Positions 41,008-50,096 of a stretch of 64,000 nt of DNA are shown piece after piece. Position numbers and translations under genes: made by a program. The DNA comes from Lachnospiraceae bacterium UBA5899. GTDB taxonomy: Bacteria > Bacillota > Clostridia > Lachnospirales > Lachnospiraceae. Position 1 is the first letter of the stretch. Every line of letters begins with the position of its first letter. The notes below the pieces were generated by a model that had not been told where the DNA came from, made no database searches, and saw nothing but the letters and a program-made list of their open reading frames with translations. Where the stretch lies: the NCBI GenBank assembly GCA_002432425.1, contig DJEL01000037.1, positions 1 to 64,000 of the forward strand. The letters run 5' to 3'.

Positions 41008-41048
41008 ATATCTTTCGGCAATTTTTTATTATTTTGCCGTAAGATATA
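41008..41048. promoter_or_regulatory. AbiE operator copy 2
   Basis: Identical to copy 1, 70 bases away centre to centre, starting 2 bases upstream of the -35. Confidence 0.85.
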
Positions 41049-41167
41049 TCTCAAAATCTAATAATCATTTTCCGGTAAACTTATAATTTTCTCCTTAGGG
41101 AAATCAGCTACTCGATTGAGTCAACAGACTTTTAACAGGAATTCAGATGTAATAATTTTTAAAATAT

Positions 41168-41198
41168 CTTGTGCCCACGGTTTTAGCGTGGGCACAAG
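41168..41198 (-). terminator. terminator of the surface protein gene
   Basis: Perfect 12-bp stem CTTGTGCCCACG/CGTGGGCACAAG with a 7-base loop, directly after the stop. The U tail (ATATTTT) is modest. Confidence 0.7.
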
Positions 41199-41203
41199 TA
41201 CAG

Positions 41204-44200
41204 TTACTGCTTCTTCTTATTCTTTTTGTCCGAAATGGCAAGTGCTGCCAGTCCCATTCCCGAAACGGCAAACAGGATAAACCAAAGTGCCAGATTGCTG
41301 TTGTCTCCGGTACCCGGTGTGCCCGGGTCTGTGGGCGTCGGTTCGGGCGGTTGCGGAGAAGGAGGCGTTGTCGGTGTTACCGGCGGTGTCGTCGGATTGG
41401 ACGGTGTCGTTGTCTTCTTCTCATAGGTGTTTTCAAAGGCAACCTTTGCGGAGGTGCCGTCATTTACCTGTATGGAAGCCTGGGAACCATCCACCTTGCC
41501 GGAAGCATCCACTTCGTACTGCACCTTCTTTAAGGTAAATCCGCCGATAGCATTTCTGGTTTCTTCAACCTGATATCCTCCCGGAGCGGCTTCCAGTTCC
41601 AGTGTCCAGATTTTGTTTGCGGTATCGTAGGTGAAATCAGACAACTTGTAAGTCTTGGAGGTACCGTCCGCTGTTTTGGTTACCTTAAAAGAAATGGCAG
41701 CTTCCGCTTTTGCTTTGTCCACATTTCCTAAAACCGTTTTGGTAATCACAATCTTACCGGTCTTCTTGGTATAGGTATTGGTAAAAGCAATCACAACATT
41801 TGCCCCATTGCTGATGGGTTCGCTGACTGCAGTCTCACCGGTACCACTGGCGGCTGCTGTATAGGTAGTCGTTCTTGCGTATGCCTCATCTTCGCCGTTC
41901 AAAACTTCCGTTACCGTATAGGTCTTTCCTACGGTAAGTCCGCTTATTACATAGTGGTAAATACCGGAGCCCGGTGCGGTTTCCGTAAGGGCAGTTCCCG
42001 CTGCCGGGGAGCCTGTGATTTCGTTGCCGTCTTCATCGGTTATCTTAAAGGAAATCGTGTTCTTTACCTGCTCCCAGTTCAAATCGCCGGTAACTGTTTT
42101 GGTGATTTCCAGACCGCCCTGCAGTTTCGTATAGGTATTGGTAAAGCTTACTTTCTGCGTTGCGGCTCCTACTGTCACTTCCGGTTTTGCCGTGCCGTCA
42201 TAGTCCTTTTCCGCGGTGGCGTTTATCTGATATTTTGCGGTGCACTGATAGCCTGCCGATGCGGTAACGGTTTCGGTTACCGTGTATTTTCCGTAGGGTA
42301 AATCCTTCAGTGTCCAGGTATAAACGGCGCCCGTGCCGCTTCCCGTTACAGAATATCCTTCCGTGCCGGCTTTTGCTGCGCTTCGGATTTCCGCAAGGGT
42401 TTTCGTTCCCACTACGGTTCCCGCTTCGTTTTCCACGGTCAATGTTACGCTTTCAAAGTCGGTGGGAAGCTCGGTTCCTCCAAACTTCTTGGTTACTTCT
42501 ATTTCGCCGGTCTTTGCCGTATACGTATTGGTAAAGGCTACCACGCTGTTTGCTGTTTCACTGATAGGCGCACTTACCGCCGTCTCACCGGTTCCACTGG
42601 CGGCTGCTGTATAGGTAGTCGTTCTTGCGTATGCCTCATCTTCGCCGTTCAACACTTCCGTTACCGTGTAGGTCTTTCCTACGGTAAGTCCGCTTACTAC
42701 ATAGTGGTAAATACCGGAGCCCGGTGCGGTTTCCGTAAGGGCAGTTCCCGCTACCGGGGAGCCCGGAATTTCATTGCCGTCTTCATCGGTTATCTTAAAG
42801 GAAATGGTATTCTTTACCTGCTCCCAGTTTAAGTCACCATGCACTCTCTTAATGATTTCCAGACCGCCCTGCAGTTTCGTATAGGTATTGGTAAAGCTTA
42901 CCTTCTGGGCTGCGGCTCCTACCGTCACTTCCGGTTTTGCCGTGCCGCCATAGTCCTTTTCCGCGGTGGCGTTTATCCGGTACTTTGCGGTGCACTGATA
43001 GCCTGCCGATGCGGTAACGGTTTCGGTTACCGTGTATTTTCCATAGGGTAAATCCTTCAGTGTCCAGGTATAAACGGCACCCGTGCCGCTTCCCGTTACG
43101 GAATATCCTTCCGTGCCGGCTTCTGCTGCGCTTCGGATTTCCGCAAGGGTCTTCGTTCCCACTACGGTTCCCGCTTCGTTTTCCACGGTCAGTGTTACGC
43201 TTTCAAAGTCGGTGGGAAGCTCGGTTCCTCCGAACTTCTTGGTTACTTCTATTTCGCCGGTCTTTGCCGTATACGTATTGGTAAAGGCAACCACGCTGTT
43301 TGCTGTGTCACTGATGGGAGCGCTTACTGCTGTCTCACCGGTTCCGTTGGTCTGGGCTGTATAAGTAGTAGTGCGGGTATATGCGGCATCCTCTCCGGTC
43401 AGCACTTCCGTTACCGTGTAGGTCTTTCCTACGGTAAGACCGCTTACTACATAATGGTAAATACCGGAGCCCGGTGCGGTTTCCGTAAAGTCTGCTCCTG
43501 CTACTGGTGAACCAGTAATCTCTGTACCGTCTTCATCCGTTATCTTAAAAGAAATCGTGTTCTTTACCTGTTCCCAGTTCAAATCGCCGGTAACTGTTTT
43601 GGTGATTTCCAGACCGCCGGTCTTTTCTTCATAGGTATTGGTAAATGCCACCGTATTGTAGCTGTCTGTCAGCAGGATAATACCGGTTGCTTCCTGTCCC
43701 GTTTGGGCTGCCTTTACACCCACCTTATAGGTTACGGTTTTCGGGGTCTTTCCTCCTGCCGCAATGGTTTCCGTTACCGTGTATTCTCCTGCTTCCAGCT
43801 GGTTGATAGTTGCCACATAAACACCGCCGTTTTCCGTCATATCGGCGCCGTTTACGGTAGCAATCACCAAATCGCCTTTTTTCACAGTAAAGGTAATATC
43901 ATTTTTGACGTTATCCCAATCCTCGTTTTCCACGGTCTTGGTAATGTATAACACTGCTTCCAACTGGTTTTCATACTCCAGTACATTCTCGTCATTCACG
44001 AACTTTTCAATGGTAATGCCGGAAGGCAGAGTCACGGAATCGTCATCATCAATAATGAAATAATACGGGTCGGTTCTTCTGGCATAACCATCCTTCGCCT
44101 TGGTTTCATACAGGGCATAAATCCAGTCTTTTCTTAAATTTTCCACGGTAATGGTACCGTCGACACCGACTTCAATATTGTCTTTTATCAAAGCTCCGTC

Positions 44201-47065
44201 CACCATTTTGCCGGTATCCGCGTCATAAGTTGCCCTTACAATCTTAAATACAGAACCCGCCAGTGCCGTATAGGTGCCGTTGTCCGTCCAGAATTTCTTA
44301 ATGGTAACGGAACCGGTCTCGGAAACCGTCTGGTGCTTCGGTGTATAGGCTACCTGATTATAGCTGGTTTCACCCTTGGTCTGCTTGGAAGAAAATCTGA
44401 ATAACGAAAAGGTATTCTTGGAGTTTTCTTCGGTCAGGCTCTCATTTTTGCTGCTGTCCGTATAGGTCTTCAGATTTAACTTGGCAGAATAGGTAAGCTT
44501 CAGATGCTTGCCGTCGGGAACTACCAGAGTCATGCCCTTCTTATCGGAAGTAAAGAGTACCGTGTAATCCGTTCCCTTCGTCAGCGTCACCTCATTGCTG
44601 CCGTCAATTTCCTTTAATACAATGGTATCCTCATTGTAGGTAAGCGCTGTACCCAGTGCATCCTGTGCCGTCAGTAGTTTGCCGGTAGAAGACAATGTCA
44701 GCGCATTGGGGTTAATGTCTATGGTATACTGGATATCCGGTGCCGTATCCGCCGTATAAAGGGACTCTTTGCTTACTACATCCTTCGGTGTCAGGGCTGC
44801 CGTAGCGGTTGCCGTTCCCAGGGAAGTTTCTCCCTTTTTACCGGTTACACTGTTGGTGATGTTTTCAGTATTGCCCGCCATAATAAAGCTCTTTTCATCC
44901 GCAATGGATGCCGTATAGGAAATAACCACCGTAGGCTTGTACCAGCTGGAAGCTGCCGAACCGGCTGCCACAGCCGCTACCATCTTGTCCGTTACGGTAA
45001 AGCTGAAATTCCTTGCATTGGCATCTGCCACATCCGATGCAGTTATGGATACGTCTCCCTGATTGGTGTCCTCATAATACTGGTATACATATACTAATTT
45101 TGCGGTTGCATCGTCATTGAACTTCATCAAATCCGGCAGGGTATCCGTAAGGGTAATGGTCTCCCCCGTTGTAAGATTTGCAATTTCGGAAAGATCCACT
45201 CTGACTTCATAGGCAATGCTGTCCTTTGTTCCGTCCGGAGTTGCCTTCTTCGTTATCACAACGCCCTGCTTGTTCTCATCCTTCCAGGTAGCTTCCGCAT
45301 CCTGGTTCTGGTTGCCTAAAACGGCATCTGTATAAGTAAGATGTACTTTATTGGTAAATTCTGTCTGCTTTGTCCAATCAAAATCATCCGGGATTTTCGT
45401 GGTAAAGGTAAACGTAACCAGTTGTCCCTCATTTCTCTGCACAAAATCATCGGTCAGTCCCAGTTTATAACCCTGCCAGGAGCTTTCCCATGTTTTTACA
45501 ATACTGCTGTCCACAATCACCAGACTGCCGTTATCATCCTGTGCTTTCGCAATAACGGCTCCGTTATAGCTTACAGAAGGCTGCACCACATGCTTGGTCG
45601 TTTCCTGCACAAAATCCGTAAGCTCCACATTGGATACCCCGTTCGGAATATTCAGTGTAACATCCCATGTCAGAGTTCTCGTGGTTCTGTCAAAAGAAAG
45701 AAAGGATTTGCTTATCCAGTTGTCAGCGCCTGCCGTCTTGGTAGCGGATGCGCTGACATCCTTGTTTCCCACCTTGGCAGAAACGGTATTGCTGAAAGTA
45801 TAACTGCCATTTTCCAGGCGCCGTTTGTAATCGTCCGTAACAGAGGTCGTGTATACAATGCTGTAAATTCCTTCCGCTTCTTCCGTAATGCCGCCCACCT
45901 GAACAGCCGCATTTAATCCGGTACCCGGTGTTTCCACGATACCGGTAATATAGTCTTCAATCGATTTTCCGGAATTCTTAAAATCTTCCAGATAATCGTT
46001 CAGCTTAATAGTTATCTTCCAGGTAATCACACCGGTGGTTTCATCATAAGCGGTTGCGGTTTTGCTCATTTCAGGACCCTTTGCATCGGCATAAACCAGA
46101 TTGCTCTCTTTTTCCTTATCGTTGTCCCGGTTGTCCTTATAGTCTGCTTTTATGATGTTGCCGAATTTTCCCATATTGGAAGTCTCCGTATAGATGGAAT
46201 CATCTACTTCCATTTTATAGGAAATGGTAATGCTTTCACCGGCTGCCAGCACTGCTCCCTGCAGGGCGGCATTTAAATCCGCCATATTGCTGTAAGTAAT
46301 TCCTTCCGTCACGCCCACATCGCTGCCGTTTACGGTTTTGATTTTCAGTTCGGAAAGACTGGTAAGTCCGGAGCCCGCAATATCCTCCAGTGTAATTCCC
46401 GAAACAATACCTTTATCGGCATACAGATTGACCTCGAAGGTCTGGTACAGCTTTCCGTTCTCCAGTACGGCACCGGACGGTCTGCTTTTATAGACATTCA
46501 GTTCACTGACATCGGCATCCGCATAATATTTTACATCCTTCTTGGCGGTTCCGATACCGAAAGGAATATCCTTGCCATTACTGTCCTTCTTGCTTGTTGC
46601 GGTTACCACACCGTCATAAGTGGAGCTGCCGGTCCGGTTCGTTCTTCCCAGGAATTCTTCATTGGTAAAAACATACGTTGCCACATCGTTTTCATCAATG
46701 GTGACCGTACCTACCGCTCCTAACTCCGAATCGTATACGGTAGCGGGCATTCCGGCTACCAGTTTCAGATTGGAAAGCATAGAGGACAAATCCACCTTAT
46801 AAGTATCCACTGTTTTATCACTGTCATCCAGGGACCAGTTACACAAAATCGAAACCTGGTCGCCTTCCTTGATTTCCGTTACATTTTCCAGCGGCTCGCC
46901 GTTTACGTTTACTTTCACCGTAAACGAGTCTACATTTACTTTTCCCTCTCCCGCCGCATAAACCTGCATCTGTCCTGTCGGTACAAGTGTCAGAAGCATT
47001 GTTACTGCCAGAAATGCAGCCATAATACGGTTCCGGATTTTGTACTTACCATTCAGAAGTTTCAT
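41204..47065 (-). CDS. giant wall-anchored surface protein with Cna-B-like repeats
   Basis: 1953 residues. A signal peptide (RIMAAFLAVTMLLTLVP, cleavage near VYAA) precedes about 870 residues of adhesin-like beta domains (for example VITWKITIKLNDYLEDF, TLTWDVTLNIPNG), a SpaA-type domain near 915-1035, another near 1040-1140, then five alternating repeats A-B-A-B-A (about 1143-1766) and a final domain. Repeats begin with a Lys strand (LEITKTV, IEVTKKF), have YTVTE and end FTNTY, the Lys-Glu-Asn set of intramolecular isopeptide domains. A Pro/Thr stalk leads to TPGTGDNSN, a hydrophobic segment and a KKNKKKQ tail: a sorting signal deviating from LPXTG. No sortase is in the window. It has its own promoter and terminator. 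An adhesin or pilin-like role is inferred. Confidence 0.9.
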   Translation of the reverse strand: MKLLNGKYKIRNRIMAAFLAVTMLLTLVPTGQMQVYAAGEGKVNVDSFTVKVNVNGEPLENVTEIKEGDQVSILCNWSLDDSDKTVDTYKVDLSSMLSNLKLVAGMPATVYDSELGAVGTVTIDENDVATYVFTNEEFLGRTNRTGSSTYDGVVTATSKKDSNGKDIPFGIGTAKKDVKYYADADVSELNVYKSRPSGAVLENGKLYQTFEVNLYADKGIVSGITLEDIAGSGLTSLSELKIKTVNGSDVGVTEGITYSNMADLNAALQGAVLAAGESITISYKMEVDDSIYTETSNMGKFGNIIKADYKDNRDNDKEKESNLVYADAKGPEMSKTATAYDETTGVITWKITIKLNDYLEDFKNSGKSIEDYITGIVETPGTGLNAAVQVGGITEEAEGIYSIVYTTSVTDDYKRRLENGSYTFSNTVSAKVGNKDVSASATKTAGADNWISKSFLSFDRTTRTLTWDVTLNIPNGVSNVELTDFVQETTKHVVQPSVSYNGAVIAKAQDDNGSLVIVDSSIVKTWESSWQGYKLGLTDDFVQRNEGQLVTFTFTTKIPDDFDWTKQTEFTNKVHLTYTDAVLGNQNQDAEATWKDENKQGVVITKKATPDGTKDSIAYEVRVDLSEIANLTTGETITLTDTLPDLMKFNDDATAKLVYVYQYYEDTNQGDVSITASDVADANARNFSFTVTDKMVAAVAAGSAASSWYKPTVVISYTASIADEKSFIMAGNTENITNSVTGKKGETSLGTATATAALTPKDVVSKESLYTADTAPDIQYTIDINPNALTLSSTGKLLTAQDALGTALTYNEDTIVLKEIDGSNEVTLTKGTDYTVLFTSDKKGMTLVVPDGKHLKLTYSAKLNLKTYTDSSKNESLTEENSKNTFSLFRFSSKQTKGETSYNQVAYTPKHQTVSETGSVTIKKFWTDNGTYTALAGSVFKIVRATYDADTGKMVDGALIKDNIEVGVDGTITVENLRKDWIYALYETKAKDGYARRTDPYYFIIDDDDSVTLPSGITIEKFVNDENVLEYENQLEAVLYITKTVENEDWDNVKNDITFTVKKGDLVIATVNGADMTENGGVYVATINQLEAGEYTVTETIAAGGKTPKTVTYKVGVKAAQTGQEATGIILLTDSYNTVAFTNTYEEKTGGLEITKTVTGDLNWEQVKNTISFKITDEDGTEITGSPVAGADFTETAPGSGIYHYVVSGLTVGKTYTVTEVLTGEDAAYTRTTTYTAQTNGTGETAVSAPISDTANSVVAFTNTYTAKTGEIEVTKKFGGTELPTDFESVTLTVENEAGTVVGTKTLAEIRSAAEAGTEGYSVTGSGTGAVYTWTLKDLPYGKYTVTETVTASAGYQCTAKYRINATAEKDYGGTAKPEVTVGAAAQKVSFTNTYTKLQGGLEIIKRVHGDLNWEQVKNTISFKITDEDGNEIPGSPVAGTALTETAPGSGIYHYVVSGLTVGKTYTVTEVLNGEDEAYARTTTYTAAASGTGETAVSAPISETANSVVAFTNTYTAKTGEIEVTKKFGGTELPTDFESVTLTVENEAGTVVGTKTLAEIRSAAKAGTEGYSVTGSGTGAVYTWTLKDLPYGKYTVTETVTASAGYQCTAKYQINATAEKDYDGTAKPEVTVGAATQKVSFTNTYTKLQGGLEITKTVTGDLNWEQVKNTISFKITDEDGNEITGSPAAGTALTETAPGSGIYHYVISGLTVGKTYTVTEVLNGEDEAYARTTTYTAAASGTGETAVSEPISNGANVVIAFTNTYTKKTGKIVITKTVLGNVDKAKAEAAISFKVTKTADGTSKTYKLSDFTYDTANKIWTLELEAAPGGYQVEETRNAIGGFTLKKVQYEVDASGKVDGSQASIQVNDGTSAKVAFENTYEKKTTTPSNPTTPPVTPTTPPSPQPPEPTPTDPGTPGTGDNSNLALWFILFAVSGMGLAALAISDKKNKKKQ
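41785..43625. repeat. 750-bp near-identical repeats in the surface protein gene
   Basis: Copies at about 41785-42534 and 42535-43284, plus a partial third to about 43625. Landmark strings recur at exactly 750-base steps, for example ACCTG-TCCCAGTT at 42065, 42815 and 43565. Each full unit encodes one A and one B domain (250 residues). Confidence 0.9.
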
Positions 47066-47121
47066 AACGTTTCTCCCTCTCTTTATCCCTTTTTTACATA
47101 AAGAAATTTATACTTGTCATC

Positions 47122-47149
47122 ATTATACCAAAAGCTTTGTCGAGGTCAA
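47122..47149 (-). promoter_or_regulatory. promoter of the surface protein gene
   Basis: TTGACC (47144-47149), a 16-base spacer and TATAAT (47122-47127). The leader is about 50 bases, too short for a riboswitch, and carries GGGAG. Confidence 0.75.
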
Positions 47150-47200
47150 TATGTTAAAAAGTCAAAAAAAAAATTTTACATAATTTACCTCTTTTGCAGC

Positions 47201-47229
47201 AAAAAAGACCGGCTGCACTGCAACCGGTC
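47201..47229 (-). terminator. agcS terminator
   Basis: GACCGG/CCGGTC stem extended by a wobble and TGCA pairs; minus continues TTTTTTGC. Confidence 0.82.
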
Positions 47230-47274
47230 CTTTTCTCGCTGTCTGCTTTCGACAGAATTTTTTATGTATTCGTA

Positions 47275-48714
47275 TTATTTTTTAGCCTTGGGCTTCTTAT
47301 CCAGACTGTCGAAGTATAACTTCGTTTCTGCCACTACCACACCGTTTAAGGCAAGCAGGGCAATCAGATTCGGGAATGCCATAAGACCGTTTACAATATC
47401 CGCGATAGTCCATACTGCCTTAACCGTCATGTAAGGTCCGATAAATACACAAAGAATGTAAATCCAACGATAGATAAGAACCTTTTTCTTGTTGTGTTTG
47501 GTTAAATAATCCAGACATCTTTCACTGTAGTAATCCCATCCTAAAATGGTGGTAAATGCAAAGAAGATTAAGCATACCATCAGGACGAAGGAAGCTACCT
47601 GGTCGGGGAAAGGAAGACCTAACTGGAACGCCTTTGTGGTGATAGCCACTCCTTCCAGACCTTCAATGTTGTTTGCACCGGTAATTACGATAACCAGACC
47701 TGTCATGGTACAGATAATCAGGGTATCGATAACCGTACCCAGCATGGAAATCAGACCCTGATGTGCGGGAGAATCGGTATGCGCCGCTGCTGCCGCAATG
47801 GGTGCGCTGCCGATACCGGATTCGTTGGAAAAGATACCTCTTGCAATACCGTTTCTCATGGAAAGCTTTACAACCGCAAAACCCGCTAAGCCCCCGGCAA
47901 TCTGTCTCGCGCCGAATGCACTCTGTACAATGGTCACGATTGCTGCGGGAATTTTTGTGATGTTACAGATTAAAATAATCAGTGCGGTTACCACATAAAG
48001 AATAGCCATGAACGGAACAATTACTTCCGCTACTTTGGAAATACGCTGCAGGCCGCCGATTAATACCATTGCAACCGCAATGGTTAAAATAATACCGGTA
48101 ATAACAACCGCCCAGGAATACTCCATACCGAAGATGGTTACCATATGCTGGTTGTTCGGGTCAAAGAAGTTCTTTGCTGCACTGGTAATACCGTTAATCT
48201 GGGTAAAGGTACCGATACCGAACAGACCAACCATAACGCCAAAAATAGCAAAAAGCTTTGCCAGCCATTTCCATTTTTCACCCATGCCTTTTTCAATATA
48301 GTAAAAAGGTCCGCCTACGATATGTCCGTCGTCCGCTACCTGGCGGTACTTTACTGCCAGAAGACATTCGGAATACTTGGTTGCCGTACCGACTAAAGCT
48401 GCCATCCACATCCAGAACAGTGCACCGGGGCCGCCTGCCGCAATAGCAGTCGCCACACCTACGATGTTTCCGGTACCGATGGTTGCGGAAAGCGCCGTAC
48501 AAAGAGCTCCGAAACTGGATACTTCACCGGTATCACCGCTTCTTTCGTTACGAACCAGGTTTTTAATTGCAAGTGGGAGTTTGGTAATCTGAATGCCCTT
48601 TAACCGGATGGTTAATAAAAGGCCTGTTGCAAGAATAAGGACAATCAGGGGAATACCCCATACAAAGTCGCTTATCGTGCCGAGAACGTTTGTGATGTTG
48701 TCAAGAATTTCCAT
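47275..48714 (-). CDS. alanine/glycine:cation symporter, AGCS family
   Basis: 479 residues from MEILDNITNVLGTISDF, with about eleven membrane segments. Family stretches include GTGNIVGVATAIAAGGPGALFWMW, ATKYSECLLAVKYR, GGPFYYIEKGMGEKW and SNESGIGSAPIAAAAAHTD. It imports alanine or glycine with Na+ or H+. The message starts with a glycine riboswitch, so glycine is a probable substrate. AAGGAG precedes the ATG and lies in a hairpin. An ATG 51 bases upstream is in frame but falls inside the riboswitch expression platform and is rejected. Confidence 0.94.
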   Translation of the reverse strand: MEILDNITNVLGTISDFVWGIPLIVLILATGLLLTIRLKGIQITKLPLAIKNLVRNERSGDTGEVSSFGALCTALSATIGTGNIVGVATAIAAGGPGALFWMWMAALVGTATKYSECLLAVKYRQVADDGHIVGGPFYYIEKGMGEKWKWLAKLFAIFGVMVGLFGIGTFTQINGITSAAKNFFDPNNQHMVTIFGMEYSWAVVITGIILTIAVAMVLIGGLQRISKVAEVIVPFMAILYVVTALIILICNITKIPAAIVTIVQSAFGARQIAGGLAGFAVVKLSMRNGIARGIFSNESGIGSAPIAAAAAHTDSPAHQGLISMLGTVIDTLIICTMTGLVIVITGANNIEGLEGVAITTKAFQLGLPFPDQVASFVLMVCLIFFAFTTILGWDYYSERCLDYLTKHNKKKVLIYRWIYILCVFIGPYMTVKAVWTIADIVNGLMAFPNLIALLALNGVVVAETKLYFDSLDKKPKAKK

Positions 48715-48723
48715 TGTCTTTCT

Positions 48724-48755
48724 CCTTAGAATAAAATATTTTTTATTCCCTAAAG
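48724..48755 (-). promoter_or_regulatory. expression-platform hairpin sequestering the agcS ribosome site
   Basis: On minus, CTTTAG-GG-AATAAAA pairs with TTTTATT-CTAAGG; the AAGG of the ribosome site AAGGAG is in the 3' arm. It lies between the glycine aptamer and the start codon, which suggests translational control. Confidence 0.55.
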
Positions 48756-48775
48756 AGTAGAACATGCACTTGTGA

Positions 48776-48860
48776 TGCTCTGTCCTTTTGCCTGAGAGAT
48801 TGGCAGTTGCCTGCTGTACACCTTCGGCGCTCCGTTATACGGAGACTCTCCAGAGTGCGT
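48776..48860 (-). ncRNA. glycine riboswitch (single aptamer)
   Basis: Minus strand carries the aptamer core landmarks in order: CTCTGGAGAGTCTCCG, CGCCGAAGG, then AATCTCTCAGGCAAAAGGAC and closing AGAG. Only one aptamer is present. A 11-bp hairpin (48871-48901) lies just upstream, the position expected of the non-binding ghost aptamer in singlets of the second type, which commonly precede transporters. Confidence 0.92.
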
Positions 48861-48916
48861 TTTCAATTAATTAGTGCTCTGCTTATGCAGCGCACTAAAT
48901 TAAAAACAACGGTATA

Positions 48917-48945
48917 ACTATATCACAAGTCACTAAGAAACGCAA
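48917..48945 (-). promoter_or_regulatory. agcS promoter
   Basis: TTGCGT (48940-48945), a 17-base spacer and TATAGT (48917-48922), upstream of the riboswitch. Confidence 0.65.
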
Positions 48946-49000
48946 TGTAATTATCCCAAAAACGTTATAATTATTTTATAAATATTTTAGAATTTTAGAA

Positions 49001-50068
49001 TTACAGTTTTAAAACAGATTTTATTTCGGCAGCCAGTTTTTCCGCCGCCAGCTTATGGGCGCTGTGCAGGGGGTGATAATCGGCTACATAGCCCTTTTCA
49101 CCGTCCTGTTCCGGCAGCTCCACGGTATAAATCTTTTCGTCCCCGTTTTTTTCCCGGTAGATGCGGCATGCCTCGCAGACGCGGGGATAAAGCCCTGCGC
49201 CCATAAGTCCCAGTACGCAGAAAATTTCTGCCCCGGGATTTTTTGCCCTGACATCGGAAAGAAACTCCACATATTTGTCCCGGTATTCTTCCTGTTTCCA
49301 TCCTGTATCCTGACAGTAGCTGTCATCGTTGGTTCCTAAGTTGATAACGATAATATCCGGCTGCTTTTGCGTAAAGTCCCATGGCATATCCATGGGCTTT
49401 ATGCCGCCCGGATAGGTATCGTAGCTGAAACCGTAGGAGCCGTAAAACCTGGGAATCAGCTGCTCGGCGCTTTTTACCTCCGGGTCTGCGGTATAGCCGG
49501 AAATAATGCCGTAGCCGCTTGCCGAAAACATGCGGCAGTCACAGGAAAGAAGCTGTGCCGTAAGATAGGCGTATGCTCTCGTCACATCTTCGGTTGCCGT
49601 GGAGAAAGAATGCAGCGGGTCTTCATCATCCACACCGTAACCACAGGTAATGGAGTCCCCGATAAATTCTATCAGATGTTCTTTTGGGGCAGCCGGAACA
49701 ACGCTCTCTCCCTCTGCAATTTCCAAATCCTTTATGCCCACAACGGACATGGCGCTTTCGGAAAGCTTTATAATCTGCACTTCTACTGTTTCCGCCGCAT
49801 CACTTTCCCATACGGTATAGGTCTGCTCTGCCTGCGTAACCCTGTCGTCCACTTTCCGTTCTCCGTTTACATAAACGGCAATGCGGGCGTAGTTGCCTTC
49901 CGCATCTTCATGGTTGATTACCGGGCTTCCCACGGCCGTAAGGGAAAGCTTTTTTCCGGTATAGATAAAAGAAGTCCCTGTGCCGGACAGTGCCAGCCAC
50001 AGGGTATCTTCTTCTTTGTATGTACGGCCTGCAAGAAGAACATTTTCTTCTGTCAGCTCAATTTTCAT
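49001..50068 (-). CDS. CE2-type SGNH/GDSL carbohydrate acetylesterase
   Basis: 355 residues. An N-terminal beta-sandwich of about 125 residues (LWLALSGTGTSFIYTGKKL, RIAVYVNGERKVDDRV) precedes an SGNH hydrolase domain: GDSITCGYGV holds the nucleophile serine, SASGYGI the glycine, NLGTNDDSYC the asparagine, and DYHPLHSAHK the histidine. This two-domain layout is that of carbohydrate esterase family 2, which removes acetyl groups from xylan or mannan-type sugars. There is no signal peptide, so it would act on imported oligosaccharides. AAGGAG lies before the ATG at 50068; an upstream ATG at 50116 is not supported. It starts 29 bases after the permease stop and may be cotranscribed. Confidence 0.87.
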   Translation of the reverse strand: MKIELTEENVLLAGRTYKEEDTLWLALSGTGTSFIYTGKKLSLTAVGSPVINHEDAEGNYARIAVYVNGERKVDDRVTQAEQTYTVWESDAAETVEVQIIKLSESAMSVVGIKDLEIAEGESVVPAAPKEHLIEFIGDSITCGYGVDDEDPLHSFSTATEDVTRAYAYLTAQLLSCDCRMFSASGYGIISGYTADPEVKSAEQLIPRFYGSYGFSYDTYPGGIKPMDMPWDFTQKQPDIIVINLGTNDDSYCQDTGWKQEEYRDKYVEFLSDVRAKNPGAEIFCVLGLMGAGLYPRVCEACRIYREKNGDEKIYTVELPEQDGEKGYVADYHPLHSAHKLAAEKLAAEIKSVLKL

Positions 50069-50096
50069 ACAATCTCCTTTTTGTAAAAAACAGTCA

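Noticed and set aside
40938..41048. Insertion-sequence ends or a small transposon
   Set aside because: The 41-bp elements are direct copies that are themselves palindromes, contain a promoter between them and enclose no transposase; operator function explains them better.
47066..47200. c-di-GMP riboswitch before the surface protein
   Set aside because: The predicted leader is only about 50 bases and contains no aptamer core.
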